64,000 bases of DNA from Anthostomella pinea (lineage: Eukaryota > Ascomycota > Sordariomycetes > Xylariales > Xylariaceae). The DNA lies in assembly GCA_963556695.1 (NCBI GenBank), contig CAUWAG010000006.1, positions 744,001 to 808,000 of the forward strand, written 5' to 3'. The translations under genes were made by a program, and so were the position numbers. Below the pieces are notes generated by a model that did no database searches, was not told the DNA's origin, and saw only the letters and a list, made by a program, of their open reading frames with translations. Positions 22,701 through 32,929 of the stretch are shown here, piece after piece (positions within the stretch are counted from its first letter, which is position 1; every line of letters begins with the position of its first letter).

Positions 22701-23285
22701 GGTGTGTTTGGCTGTTCGGGATTAGGGAGAGAGGTTGGAGTTTTGCAGATATTTGTGATCTAGCTTGGAATATATTCACTCCTTATTCTCATACTCCCTC
22801 TCGTGCAAAGTGCTGGTGTGAGCAGTGACCAAAGGCTTTTCACCGCACCAACCTTTTGTGCCATCATCGTTCCTCTCCATAAGGCTAGATGTCCGCATCG
22901 CTGTGACTGTCGCTTCGTATGGGTAACGAGTTCCGTGTCAGTCTCATGATCACCAACAAACATCTCTATCGGGCACCAACACAGCTCATTGTCAGCCCAC
23001 TTACTTGTCCACCCACCCGTCACCGATCACCAGCGTATGCCCTGTGACATAAGTACCCGCCCGACCAGCAAAAACATCCACACTGCCTCAATGACTTTCT
23101 TGGTGTCTGTAGCGGGATGCTTGCGCTACGAACTGTGTGTTCGTTCGGGGAGGCCGGAATATTTAAGGTGGATTCGGCACGTATTGCAAGATGGGACGGA
23201 GCCGAGTGCCTCCCAACCGACTTCCGAGCGCCACTAAAATCAACGACGAACAACGAACGATGCATCAAAAATACAACAGAAATTG
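22701..23285. other. Intergenic region
   Basis: About 585 bp between the hydrolase gene and the tRNA gene. Only short, uncharacteristic frames are open; nothing is recognised. Confidence 0.4.
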
Positions 23286-23387
23286 CGGTCTCAGGAAGGC
23301 TCGAACTTCCGACCTCCTGATAAACTGTTCACTCAACAGTGAGATGAATTAACAGTCAGACGCTCTAGCCAACTGAGCTATGAGACC
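23286..23387 (-). tRNA. tRNA-Asn (GTT) with intron
   Basis: On the minus strand the acceptor stem GGTCTCA pairs with TGAGACC. A D-arm TAGCTCAGTTGGCTAGAGC is followed by the anticodon stem TCTGA/TCAGG (one G-U pair), the loop CTGTTA and A with anticodon GTT, and a T-arm GGAAG-TTCGAGC-CTTCC. An intron of about 28 nt lies one base after the anticodon, the standard position for nuclear tRNA introns. The variable loop is AGGTC. The plus strand shows the same features reversed. Confidence 0.92.
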
Positions 23388-23687
23388 CGGTTATGGTGAA
23401 ACGGCGAGGTCATCGTGGGTCTTGGCTAACGAAAATTTCGAGCAAACGAAGAATCCCCACATTTGGCGTCTCGTGGGCCCGCTACACAACGGAAAGAGGA
23501 AGAGAGTCGAGGAGTAACTAGTACAGATTTGTGGCAGAAAGATATCGCAGCCAGCTTCTGCGAGCGTGATGGCAATTGACTGGCGCGCTCATCCGCGGTC
23601 CTCGTCTTCCACGGGCTTAGCCGGGGAGAGGCGGCCGGTTGGACCGAGATTCTTCACCTTGCGTATTTCGGCCTCTCGTTTTCTTAA

Positions 23688-23870
23688 GTCACACTGAACC
23701 TCTAGAAGTGTGCGTACACCCCTTATTCTACCAAGCAAAAGGTCCGTTCATTATAAATGGAATAAGCAGTGTGGAATAAGCATTAAATGTGGCTAATTAG
23801 ACAAAACCTGCTTGTTCCAGGATGCTTATTCCATTAATACGAATGTAATATCACTATATAAAAGTCCACT
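23688..23870. mobile_element. MITE-like element, family M1-related, copy 3
   Basis: The left end (cacactgaacctctagaag, then gcgtacac) resembles the right end of M1 in inverse. The core has ggaataagcagtgtggaataagcat and, about 40 bp later, cttgttccaggatgcttattcc. No clear right terminal repeat is seen. The core is shared with 24858-25003 and, inverted, with 27079-27170. Confidence 0.6.
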
Positions 23871-24857
23871 CGTCGTTATCAGGAACGGCAGTCTCTGCTA
23901 TTGCCCTCAGTTGAGCCTTGGCTGTATCCTCATCGACTTCTTGGGCGCTGGCAACCTTGGAATCATGCTTCATCTCGCCCATCTCTGTCAGAGTCCTCGC
24001 CTGGGTCAATCAACTCTCGCGAGAGTTTACTTAGTACATCATCGAACATTGCAGTCTGACGCCCACGGGCGGCACGTTTCCCATGTCTAGTTTCTAATGC
24101 GGGTGTGTCGGTGTGGTAGTGTAAAAGCTGATTCCTCCGTACTTCTGGAATTCCGAGGGGAGTTGAACACACGTCGCTCTGATGGGTGAGCTCTGATGGG
24201 TGATCTTTGTCAAATTGTCCCATCTGAAAACGGGAGCCAGTCGAGGTAAGTCTGGACATCCTCGCGGACCTGAGTCCGGTGATCCTCGATATCTTCTGTG
24301 GGTGACTTATCGTCTTCTGGTTGCGTCGGTATCCACCGCTTAGCGAGGCTGAGTGTAGACTCGTCAAGATGTTTCTGGCTCTCGGGGTCGTTGCTCGCAA
24401 GCTTAACGACGTAGTTTAATTTCGCCTGCAGATGACCGATTTGCTTGATTCTGTGTCGGTGGGAAAGGTCAGACGCGACTTGGATCCGGTCCCAGATATG
24501 CGGAATGAGAATATGATGTCAGAAATGTGACGAGTGTGTAAATTGTAGGTTCGACAGTGCAGACGAAAGCTCGTGCGCGTGTAGAAGTCGCGTGGTGCTG
24601 TTGTTGTTGGTGGTGGTGAAAGAAGGGCGGAGGACCAGTGCACAGAGTTGAGGTCAATGCTTTTGTGTTGGAAACAAGGCGTCCTGTTGTCCATCGACAG
24701 TCAGGTCCCGCTTGAACAGATTAAACTCGATATTGTCAAAACGCAGCTTCACGGTTGCGCCCATATGCGGAAGGATTGCCTGGGTAGTGGAATTGTGAAG
24801 AAAGATAAACCGGTAGCTCGTTTACTAGGTAAGCGAAAGGTATATCTATAAAGTTAT

Positions 24858-25003
24858 AACTGGAATAAGCAGCAAGGAATAACCATCAAATACGGCTAAT
24901 GAAACAGAAACTTCTTATTCCAGGGTGCTTATTTCATTAATAAAAATGTAGTATTTATGTATAGGAGTCGACAGGAGCCTGACAGACGGAGACTTATGAG
25001 GGG
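24858..25003. mobile_element. MITE-like element, family M1-related, copy 4
   Basis: The core ggaataagcagcaaggaataa, then ttattccagggtgcttatttc, aligns with copy 3. The right end acggagacttatgaggggtg is the M1 terminal repeat. No left terminal repeat is recognised. It lies between two pieces of the broken gene on the minus strand. Confidence 0.6.
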
Positions 25004-25574
25004 TGATTGTAAAATGAGTCACGCCGTTTGCACCTTGTCAGGCGGTGTCACTGTCAACGATTGCAGGTGCTTTCTTTCACATTACCCCTAAATAGTCCCG
25101 TATGCTCAAGGTATCCCAGCAGCAGATTGCAGTAGCTCGTGCCTCTTTTCCCTTCCTAGCCTCCCGGGAGTTCCATGAAGAGGGTTGAGCCCCCACGTCG
25201 CTTCTTGTCGCCATTACCCTTCAGAGAAAGCCACCAGCGGAAGATATTGACCTTTTCGACGTTGGATGGGTCGGATTCTTCAAGATCGTGGTGGTGGGTA
25301 ATAGACGTCGGAGTCTAGTCTCGAGGCGCCACCCTTAGATCGGTGGTTATGGCGGAAATAGTGGACGTCCAAGCCATCGGCACGCTGCATTCCCATGGAC
25401 AGGAATAACTGCAGGTGTTTGCCTAAACCGCGACGTATACTGTGGTGAAGCAAGTATGACGACGACGACAACAACTGCTAGCTGAGACTATTGTTCTGTG
25501 GTGGACGTATAATATAGAAATAGTATGGGCACCACATCGTCTTCGGAATCATTGTCGACGTCCATGTCGACAGA

Positions 25575-25690
25575 AGCGTTAACAGGAGAGCCGACAGGAG
25601 CGCCGACAGGAGCGCCGACAGGAGAGTCGACAGCAGCGCCGACAGCAGCGCCGACAAGAGCGCCGACAGGAGAGCCAGCAGGGGCCGGTC
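25575..25690. repeat. 12-bp minisatellite (gcgccgacagga)
   Basis: About nine tandem 12-bp units of the form (a/g)(c/g)(g/c)ccgacagga-like sequence. They make Thr-Gly/Pro-type translations on plus and Leu-Leu-Ser-Ala on minus. It directly follows a gtatga donor-like site of the minus-strand gene piece ending FEFFIDNPVIW, so it probably lies in an intron or a gap of that gene. Confidence 0.75.
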
Positions 25691-26212
25691 ATACCCAAAT
25701 GACGGGATTGTCGATGAAGAACTCGAACCCCGGGTCATATCAGGTCGTCATCTTCGGATCGATGCGAATTGGCGGATAGAACCAGAGGTCCTCCCTGAAA
25801 GCCATCACCCGTGAAAATACGGAAACAGGGCGTTTGGGAGACATTTGGCAACGATCATGTGGTCAGGTTCGGACTACGAGATCGATCGGTTTCTTGTTGT
25901 GGAGCTGACCGATAACCAGAGGTGTGGCTGTGATGACGTCTGCCTGTTCTATAGTTTGCCGCACGAGTTGGGTCACATATCATGCGCCGGATTTCAGCCA
26001 TAATTCCGGATGACTCTTTTGCAGCTCCGCCTTCTACGGATAGCTGCGACCAGGGGGTCAGCCGCGTCATGGAGGATCTTGTGAGCCACAATTTCGGGCA
26101 ACGACAACGGACTGTTGAACGCCTTTGACTGCCCGTATTGCGCGTCAATCACATCTTGCTTCATCGATGCGAGCTTGACGGAGGCCTCCAGTATACTATC
26201 GACGATAGCGTC

Positions 26213-26541
26213 TATGAAGACCTTCGTGACGGAGTCGACGTTCGCCGAGATCGCGGCGGCCGGGCTCGACCACGTGCGCATCCCGTACAGCTACTGGGCG
26301 GTGCAGACGTACGGCGCCGACCCGTACGTGTTCCGCACGTCGTGGCGCTACATGCTGCGCAGCATCGAGTACGCACGCCGTTATGGTTTGCGCGTCAACC
26401 TCGACCTGCACACGTTGGCCGGGTCGCAGAACGGCTGGAAACACAGCGGGCGCCAGGGCATAGTGCGCTGGTTCAACGGCACCGACGGCGACCTCAACGC
26501 GCAGCGCTCGCTCGACATGCACGACCGGCTCTCGGAATTCT
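26213..26541 (+). pseudogene. Internal fragment of a GH5 exo-1,3-beta-glucanase gene
   Basis: About 110 codons (KTFVTESTFAEIAAAGLDHV to SLDMHDRLSEF) match the central part of fungal membrane-type glucan 1,3-beta-glucosidases (exgD-like). Features include HVRIPYSYWAVQ and the GLRVNLDLH and GSQNGW.HSGRQG blocks of family GH5. The fragment has no start, stops before the acid/base NEP motif and the nucleophile, and is flanked on both sides by unrelated minus-strand coding remnants. It is noticeably more GC-rich than its flanks. It is therefore a transposed or captured gene piece, not a working gene. Confidence 0.8.
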
Positions 26542-27078
26542 CTTCATCTTGTCTTGTCAGTCTCGAGATGCTCGCGCTGATGTTCGAGGCTCGAATGGTA
26601 AGCACGGATCCGCCTCTGATGGACGTCAGCATCTCGTGAAGTCTTTCCGCCGCGACATTAGCACAGTCGTTCGTCGGGCCGGTGTCAACGAATTGCGTCT
26701 TCAGGAATCGCTTTGGCTGGACGGTGATGTCCGCTTCGGGATCGTCCAACCTGTCAAAGACGGGAAGCCCTTAAATTGGGCGTTGGTCTCGGGTTGTTCT
26801 TGACCATTCGTCTTGATCCAGTCATTCTCGTCAGGTTCTGGAGATGTTGATTTGGTAGGCTTTTCTGGACTGGACTTGCCAGCGTCGTCTGCCGGTCGCG
26901 AGGCTTTCTCCTGTTCTTTCTTGTCCTCCTGGAACAGGCGTTCACGTTGATCATCAGAGTAGACACGTTCCTACGGCATTATGGATGGCTGGAACATCTG
27001 CCACGATCCTGTAGGATCGTCTGGTCCTATGCCGTCGATGAAATGCTGGAGGCCTCTGTGAAGCTCACATCGATGAAG

Positions 27079-27170
27079 TTCGTATTAATGCAATAAGCAC
27101 CCTGGAATAAGCAGGTCTCATCCTCCTAGCCGTATTGGATGCTTATTCCAGACTGCTTATTCCGGTTATG
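27079..27170. mobile_element. MITE core, family M1-related, copy 5 (inverted)
   Basis: About 90 bp (attaatgcaataagcaccc to ctgcttattccggttat) is the reverse complement of the cores of copies 3 and 4. No terminal repeats are seen. It splits the minus-strand gene remnant next to the sequence ending ARWIH. Confidence 0.65.
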
Positions 27171-27955
27171 AATCCACCGAGCCGCGTTGCTCTCTTGTCG
27201 CTCTCGTGTTCTCCGGTACCTGCTTGGGTCTGATCCTTTCCGGAGCCCCAGCCTTGACTGCTTGTGGTTCGGAGTCCCAGCCTTTACCTGCGGACTCTTC
27301 TTCATCCTTGGTTTGCTCGAGAAGAGGTTCCAGCTCCAGTCGTTTATGTTGCTGCGCAGGAGGTCTCTGAATTGACCTAGGTCATATCCCTCTGGAATTT
27401 CGAGATGGATGTTCGGGTCGTCCATCGCATCCGGGTTGGGGAGTGGTGCCGTGTTATCTTTGGGTTCGGCATACTCCTTGTAGACGGGCTGAGCGTCGGG
27501 TTTGGAGTCATCTGCGCAGCGTCGCAGGCGGTGCGGAAGACTTTGACAACGTTATTATCGAGGTGAAGCATGCCCGCTGCGGCGATGAACGCTGCGAGTC
27601 CGGAGCCAGGTCCTCCCACGATCAGGATGAGACCATGAACAAGGCTAGTGAGACTGTCGAAAAACCCTTCCGTTGATCGCTATCGAGCTTCTGCAGGATG
27701 CTAACAGTCTATCGGATTGGCTCTGCGTGATTCCCACAACCAAGGGCGATGCACATCGGACTCGCTGGAATGATGCACTGGAACGCTTCACGCTGTTGAC
27801 TCGGTCATGCAGGCATGACACAGCCAAGGGCTCGTCTTCGGGGATAATGGAGTCGCAGGTATTGTTGATGGCGGTGCGTACGCAGCTCAGGCAGAGATGG
27901 GCACCTGCATCCTGAGGGGGCAGGCGCATGCGAAGGAGGTTGAGCGCGGGCATTG

Positions 27956-28628
27956 TGATGGTTTCTGGAGTAAATTGTGGTGTATTCGGTTGCGTGGAGG
28001 AGAAGACAGAGGGTTATCGCACCGATTCTGAGAAAAAGCCGAGTCGGTTGTGTGATGCCTGGGGATCGGATATCCCGTTGATAAAACCGCTAGGTGGGGC
28101 AATCGCGAAGCACTTCGCAGGTCGCAATTCGCATCGAGCTGCTTGTCCAGAGACGTTGTTCATTTCATCGCGGACCGCAGTGTATGGGATTGTGGCTCGC
28201 ACCCGAGAACCCTGGAAGAATAGCACGGCAGGGTCGGGTTCGACGAAGTCGGTTTCCATGACCGACGGAAGGACCGGTAACCTTGCAGATCCATTGCCGC
28301 CGACGCCCCCAGTAACGCCCGGTAACCCGCATGTCAGATAGCATTGGACCGTCCCAACACTCTGTCGACTTGATACAGCGTAGTCGAGAATCGCCCAAGC
28401 TCCAGCAACGACGTCTCGGAATTCTCGACTTCCTCCCAGGTGCTCTCTTTCCCAGATCACAGCAGCGCCGTCGCCCTCCCCCATTGATCACTCCTGTTTT
28501 GTGTCGCACCTCCTGCACTGCTAGGGCATGAGTCAGCGACGTGTAGTAGAGGGGGGTATCGGTCTCCAGAGCTGATAGCTGGGCATATCTCGATGGTGTC
28601 CGAGTCGGAGTCTCGTTCTCACCATGTG
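27956..28628. other. Region without a clear gene
   Basis: Long frames are open on both strands (for example 28014-28484 minus and 27928-28341 plus), with plausible but unrecognised protein sequence in each. The coding strand cannot be chosen from the sequence alone. It lies between the mosaic pseudogene and the Cys-rich gene. Confidence 0.3.
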
Positions 28629-29249
28629 TTAGTAAAGATCTTCGTATTTGTCCTTGCTACTGGTCCGCATGTTGAGAGCTGTGGTCGAAGTCTGACTTCC
28701 TGTTCCGGGACCATCGGGGGTTTTAGGAACAGGCGTGTTTCGCTCTATGCGGGGGTAACGGCGTGGGAGAGGCGGGTGCGGATTATATTGAATGTTACTT
28801 CCACCGAGGCGGTCCCAGTCCCGGTCCCCGCCGGGGTCTGTGCTGGGGCGCGGAACAGGAGGAGGCCCTGGTCGGAAGGGAGGCTCCTCGATGGTCGGCG
28901 GCACACCGTGGCGACAATAATTATACCTGCGGCGCAGATAATAACGATAATGCTCGTTAAACCTCTCTTTATCATCCATCCGTAAGGCCTCCTCCAATAG
29001 CGTGCAACCCACACCAACGCCGAGAGAAACACTGTTAAACATGTCTAATGTCTTGTTATCATCCAACTGAACGTCCTTGATCAGAGGATGGTTGTGTTCC
29101 CACCGTCTGGGACACTTATCGAACGTCGTCACTGGGTTATTCGCGCATTTGACCATCTCGTCGGCGTGCACCGGGACTGGGCATCCCCGGCCTGCACACT
29201 TCGGGCAGTTTTCCCGGCAATCGTACAGGATGGTGCCGTGGGTGCACAT
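28629..29249 (-). CDS. Uncharacterised Cys-rich protein
   Basis: A single-exon frame of 206 residues. The N-terminal 50 residues hold Cys/His clusters (MCTHGTILYDCRENCPKCAGRGC, then VKC and DKC), which suggests a small zinc-binding fold. A central charged helical part follows (EEALRMDDKERFNEHYRYYLRRR), then a Pro/Arg-rich tail. No signal peptide. I do not recognise the family. It is the only intact frame in a stretch of broken minus-strand genes and could be the 5' survivor of a larger accessory locus. Confidence 0.6.
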   Translation of the reverse strand: MCTHGTILYDCRENCPKCAGRGCPVPVHADEMVKCANNPVTTFDKCPRRWEHNHPLIKDVQLDDNKTLDMFNSVSLGVGVGCTLLEEALRMDDKERFNEHYRYYLRRRYNYCRHGVPPTIEEPPFRPGPPPVPRPSTDPGGDRDWDRLGGSNIQYNPHPPLPRRYPRIERNTPVPKTPDGPGTGSQTSTTALNMRTSSKDKYEDLY

Positions 29250-29833
29250 GAGGATGAGTTGATGTGCGCGACGTAGTATGGAGTCTGTCTTGGCAGATGC
29301 TGGAACCGGTATACGTATTACCGGGGCTTACAGAACCGGGCGTGAGAGTCATGGAGTTCATGGACGGGACATGGCGAAGAAGGTAGGAAGATGCACAGCA
29401 CATTTATGGTTCTTGCCATGGTCTCCGTAACAAAGGCCTCGAGACTCACGATGTTGGTGTTGGGCGTACACAGAGTCGTGTAGTGTACGGCACGGTTGAA
29501 GCTCTTTGTCTCCTACTTGAGTCCTCGCCTACAGACTGCACAACACTTAAAAGGATCGAACAGTGATTAGCTGTTGCTCCCCTGGCTTTTTCGTACTTGT
29601 CTCGGTTGAGTCACCATCCAAGTGGCATCTGCGTCACTAGCTGGCCATTGCAGCGCAGGGCAACGTGGCTCATCGGCATCGGGCAAATCCAAAATTCTGA
29701 CCTCCATTCCTGCGTTACGCAGCGAATGCAGTGAAGCTTCCACCGCCCTAGAACCTCGTGCGATGGTTCGTCATATCCACGTCGTGCCAGCCTCGCACCC
29801 GTTCTATTGCAAGTTCTATGCATTTTCGCACAG
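29250..29833. other. Intergenic region
   Basis: About 580 bp; only short uncharacteristic frames. Probably the promoter of the Cys-rich gene and the 3' flank of the prolyl isomerase gene. Confidence 0.4.
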
Positions 29834-30829
29834 TCACTCAAGCCTGAAAAAAGAATGTCAGCTTCCGACCCAAAGAACAATAAAAACACCTACGGCAGCC
29901 TGCATGAACATGTCGTACGAAACGTCCGTTTCCGGACAAAAAGTAAACCAAGCGGACAGCGCCCCCACGTTTCGCAATGGGTGGTCTGGAACATGTTGAC
30001 CTTTCCACCTCCCGGTCATGGGCATGGAAGCCCACCTCCGCCTTACAACGTGGGTGGGGTTGAGGATGGAGATGAGGGAGTATATTACGTACCTCTCGAT
30101 GATATGCAACCCACTCGCCGTCTCAATCACAGGAGAAATTTCCCCGGGCTTGAGCACGAAAGAGGCTTCTTCGAACTCTTTCTGCATGTCCCCTTGGCCG
30201 AAGAAGCCACTGCGCATTTAGTCGTCACTTGTCAGCTATCGTAATTCAGGTCGTGATACTTGCTCGAAGCATCCGCATCCTCGCCGCGTGATTCTGGGGA
30301 CTCCACGATGGCGCTGGGTAATCAGAGCAGACTTACAGGTCTCCCCGCTTCCTAGCTGAGGGATCATCACTCTCCGTCGTCGCCAACTCGCCAAGACTAG
30401 TACTCCCATTCTTGATCCTGCTTTCGTAGTTCTTAATGATACTGAAGGCCTCGTCCTTGGACCGCGTAATATTCGCCTCCCGCCAAGAACTGGGCCGTCT
30501 GGAGTCCTTGTGCTTGACGAGCAAATGAGCGCAGCGAATCTTCCCGTCCAGGTCTGGCTGAGCTGGAGCTGCGCCGTTTTGGTGTTGGTTAGCGGTATGA
30601 TACCGGCCCATGTAATGCTTGAGTGTCTCGCTGTCGGTTTCTGGTGGGGGCTCCCATTTGGACTCCTGTATGCATCGCCATCAGTGTGTTGCCCGAACAA
30701 GCAATCACCACGCCGACCTATTCGCTGGCATTGCTTGCGTACCTTTGTTTGTGGGTTGAAGTAGTAAGGGAGATTCTTGCTGTTTGAATGGCGGACTTCC
30801 CAGCCGGGTGGGAGTCCTGTGGCCTCCAT
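29834..30829 (-). CDS. PIN1: Pin1/Ess1-type peptidyl-prolyl cis-trans isomerase
   Basis: Four exons on the minus strand: 30743-30829, 30337-30665, 30093-30209 and 29834-29843, giving 180 residues. The N-terminal WW domain (LPPGWEVRHSNSKNLPYYFN, second Trp in ESKWEPP) is followed by a Gln-rich linker and a parvulin domain: IRCAHLLVKHKDSRRPSSW, SLGELA, GFFGQGDMQKEFEEASF and SGLHIIERLE at the end. The basic Lys/Arg-Arg cluster after the WW linker binds phosphate, so it isomerises phospho-Ser/Thr-Pro bonds in regulators and RNA polymerase II tails; this follows from the family. The last exon is only 10 nt (ending ERLE and stop), and intron 3 (249 bp) is long; both were chosen because they restore the conserved C-terminus. 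Confidence 0.92.
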
Positions 30830-31435
30830 ATTGTCAACGATACTGCACCCAATGATGCCGAAGAAGCATGCTCACCATCGCGGGGGACCAGGAAGGCAGA
30901 TCCGGGGTAGGTGAGCGTGTGTGATCTTCCCCACAGAATCTTGTGCCTGAGTTTGGCGATGAGGCTCGTCAGTGCTCAGTCGCTACTGACGGCGGCAGTA
31001 TTTCTAGCTCCGAGGCAAAATTCCCGTTGCCTTCGCGCCCGGTACTTCGTGCTTGGCTTTGAGCGGGCAGAGATGACAACCTTCAATTGGGTGATGGTCC
31101 GGTCCATTGACGGGATATTCGATATGGGTAGGTATTGCCATAATCACCGCGTTGGGGTTTGCCACGTGGTTGTTGCTTATGTCATCGCGGAATCCCTCCC
31201 TTTTCAGCTTGACCGCTAGACCACTTCGTCCGATCAAGAGACCCGCAGCCAATCTCCCACCCAATCATCCAATCTCCCGTCACGACATCCATCCATGGTA
31301 GCATTGGCCCCCAAAGATGGATTTCCCGTCGCGACATTTCCTCGATATATTGCACGTCCCTATTTGCGGTGCTGTTCTTGTTATTGCATTATCCTGTCCC
31401 GTCCCGTAGCCCCGGAATGAAACAGCCGGCCCGGC

Positions 31436-32929
31436 ATGTCAGCGTTTGTGAACTGGACGAGTCTCACATCATGGATGTACACCGGGGCGGTCGGGCCCCA
31501 GCCTGTACCAATGTTTGAGCCCGTGCCCGTGCCCGAGACTCAGCTTGATGACACCTACGACGCACCACGCGTTTGGACACAGAATGCGCTCCTGACCATC
31601 GCTGCACTCGTACTGTCCACGCTCTCAATCTGGTATCTTCTGCGGCGGAAGAAAACGATCCCCGCGACGTCCCGGCTGAATGAACAGCATGAGGCCGTGG
31701 AGGCGGTGAGAAGGGAATGCGACCAGCGGATAGCGAGTGTCGAGGCTCGTCTCGGGGATGCATTGCGAGCTCGGACCGCGGCCAGCGAAGAGCATATGCG
31801 GAAAGCTCTGAGCGAGCAGGTCGCGGCCATTGAGGACGGTGTCCGCAAGGGTCTCAACAAACGAATCGAGACCCTAGAAGTCCGCATGAGGCTAGACCAA
31901 GAAGCGCTCGACGATGTGCACAAGGTCTTGAGCCAGCGGATGGAGGCTTTTGAGGACTACATCCGGGCTGTCGACGCCAGGCAACTGGACCAGGAGGCGA
32001 GCGAGGTTGCGCAGAGAGGACTCGGCCAGCGGCTTGAGGCGGCAGAGGAGAGTCTGCGTGGGATGGAGAGCAAGACTAGGGCGTCTTCTCAGAGGATAGA
32101 GGCGCTCGACGACAGCTCGCGCCTCATCGACAGCAGGACGAAGACGTTGAGCCAGCGGGTCGAGGCGGTCGAAGACAACCTGAGCACGGTTGATGGCCAG
32201 ACGACATTGCTGGCGCACGACATTGGCCGCGGTGTTACCACAGTCGAGAAGCTACAGCGGCAGGTGAAATGTAAGCTTACCCTTAACATTCTACGGAACT
32301 TCCAAATGCGAATTGGGATGACCTACCCACTAGCACTTTGCCTGGTCATCTGCCTAAAACATCCACGTTGCATATCCTCTCCATCCCCATCATCTTGGCA
32401 GGAATGTCCGCTGACTAGATACTTCCATAACCAGTGTTACCCGATGCTGAAAAACTCAACGGATTATCACGTACCTGCGAAGCAGAGCACAAAAAATTAG
32501 AGACCAAGGTATGAAGCCCTCATTTCGGCGTCAAACGACGCACCTCTTCTCAGCCCGGTACTAACCGACGACCGATAGATATCGGACCTCGAGAACACTG
32601 CCAAGCCCGCCGAGCCGAGCTGCACTTTGACATGGTCCAACATCGAAACACAAGAGATCGAGCCCTCGGGCCCTGTCTACGCCGATCCACAGCGGTCCTT
32701 CTTCGACCGCATGACGAGGATGCCCATCTCGCCCTCGCCATCGCCGGGCGATCGGCCGCAGTACGCACCCAGCGGCCACAGCCGGTCGTACTCGACCGCT
32801 AGCTCCTCGCCTCCGATGTACTCGCCCATGACGCCCGAGCAGAAGCGCCTGGAGTCGGCTGGGTTCCGGGAGATGACGTTCTCGTCGAGGCAGAGGCAGC
32901 TTCTTTCTAGGAACAGTTGGGCGAAGTGA
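31436..32929 (+). CDS. Membrane-anchored coiled-coil protein, uncharacterised
   Basis: Exons 31436-32270, 32435-32508 and 32579-32929 give 419 residues; introns have gtaagc/gtatga starts, and the second has a ctaaccga branch site. Residues about 49-68 (ALLTIAALVLSTLSIWYLL) form one membrane span followed by RRKK, so the bulk should face the cytosol. Residues about 75-285 are a long coiled coil made of a loose repeat of about 28-30 residues with the theme LSQRxEAxED. The C-terminus is Ser/Pro-rich. No known family is recognised; a tether or organelle scaffold role is only a guess. ATG choice is the first in frame. Confidence 0.75.

Larger units (their letters stand above)
24225..27955 (-). pseudogene. 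Mosaic of broken coding pieces of an unknown gene or genes
   Basis: Minus-strand segments with clear protein character are spread over 3.7 kb but do not form an intact gene. In minus-strand order: MPALNLLRMRLPPQ from 27954; a membrane-like HGLILIVGGPGSGLAAFIAA near 27620; PNIHLEIPEGYDLGQFRDLL near 27410; an acidic piece with SPEPDENDWIKTNG near 26830; QPKRFLKTQFVDTG near 26710; VDSILEASVKLASMKQDV near 26190; a short piece ending FEFFIDNPVIW near 25700, then a possible donor; VNIFRWWLSLKGNGDKKRRG near 25220 before a stop; and IPHIWDRIQVASDLSHRHR to WLPFSDGTI at 24545-24225. Single-base frame changes are evident near 27655 and 26778. Insertions (MITE cores, a glucanase fragment, a minisatellite) separate the pieces. 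No family is recognised. Some gaps may be real introns. Confidence 0.5.

Noticed and set aside
25525..25779. Thr/Pro-rich repeat protein frame
   Set aside because: It is the translation of a 12-bp minisatellite; the surrounding frame has no other protein character, and the gene pieces here are on the opposite strand.
28014..28484. Minus-strand frame of about 156 codons
   Set aside because: The plus strand is equally open over most of the same stretch, and neither translation shows a domain; left as unresolved instead of called.
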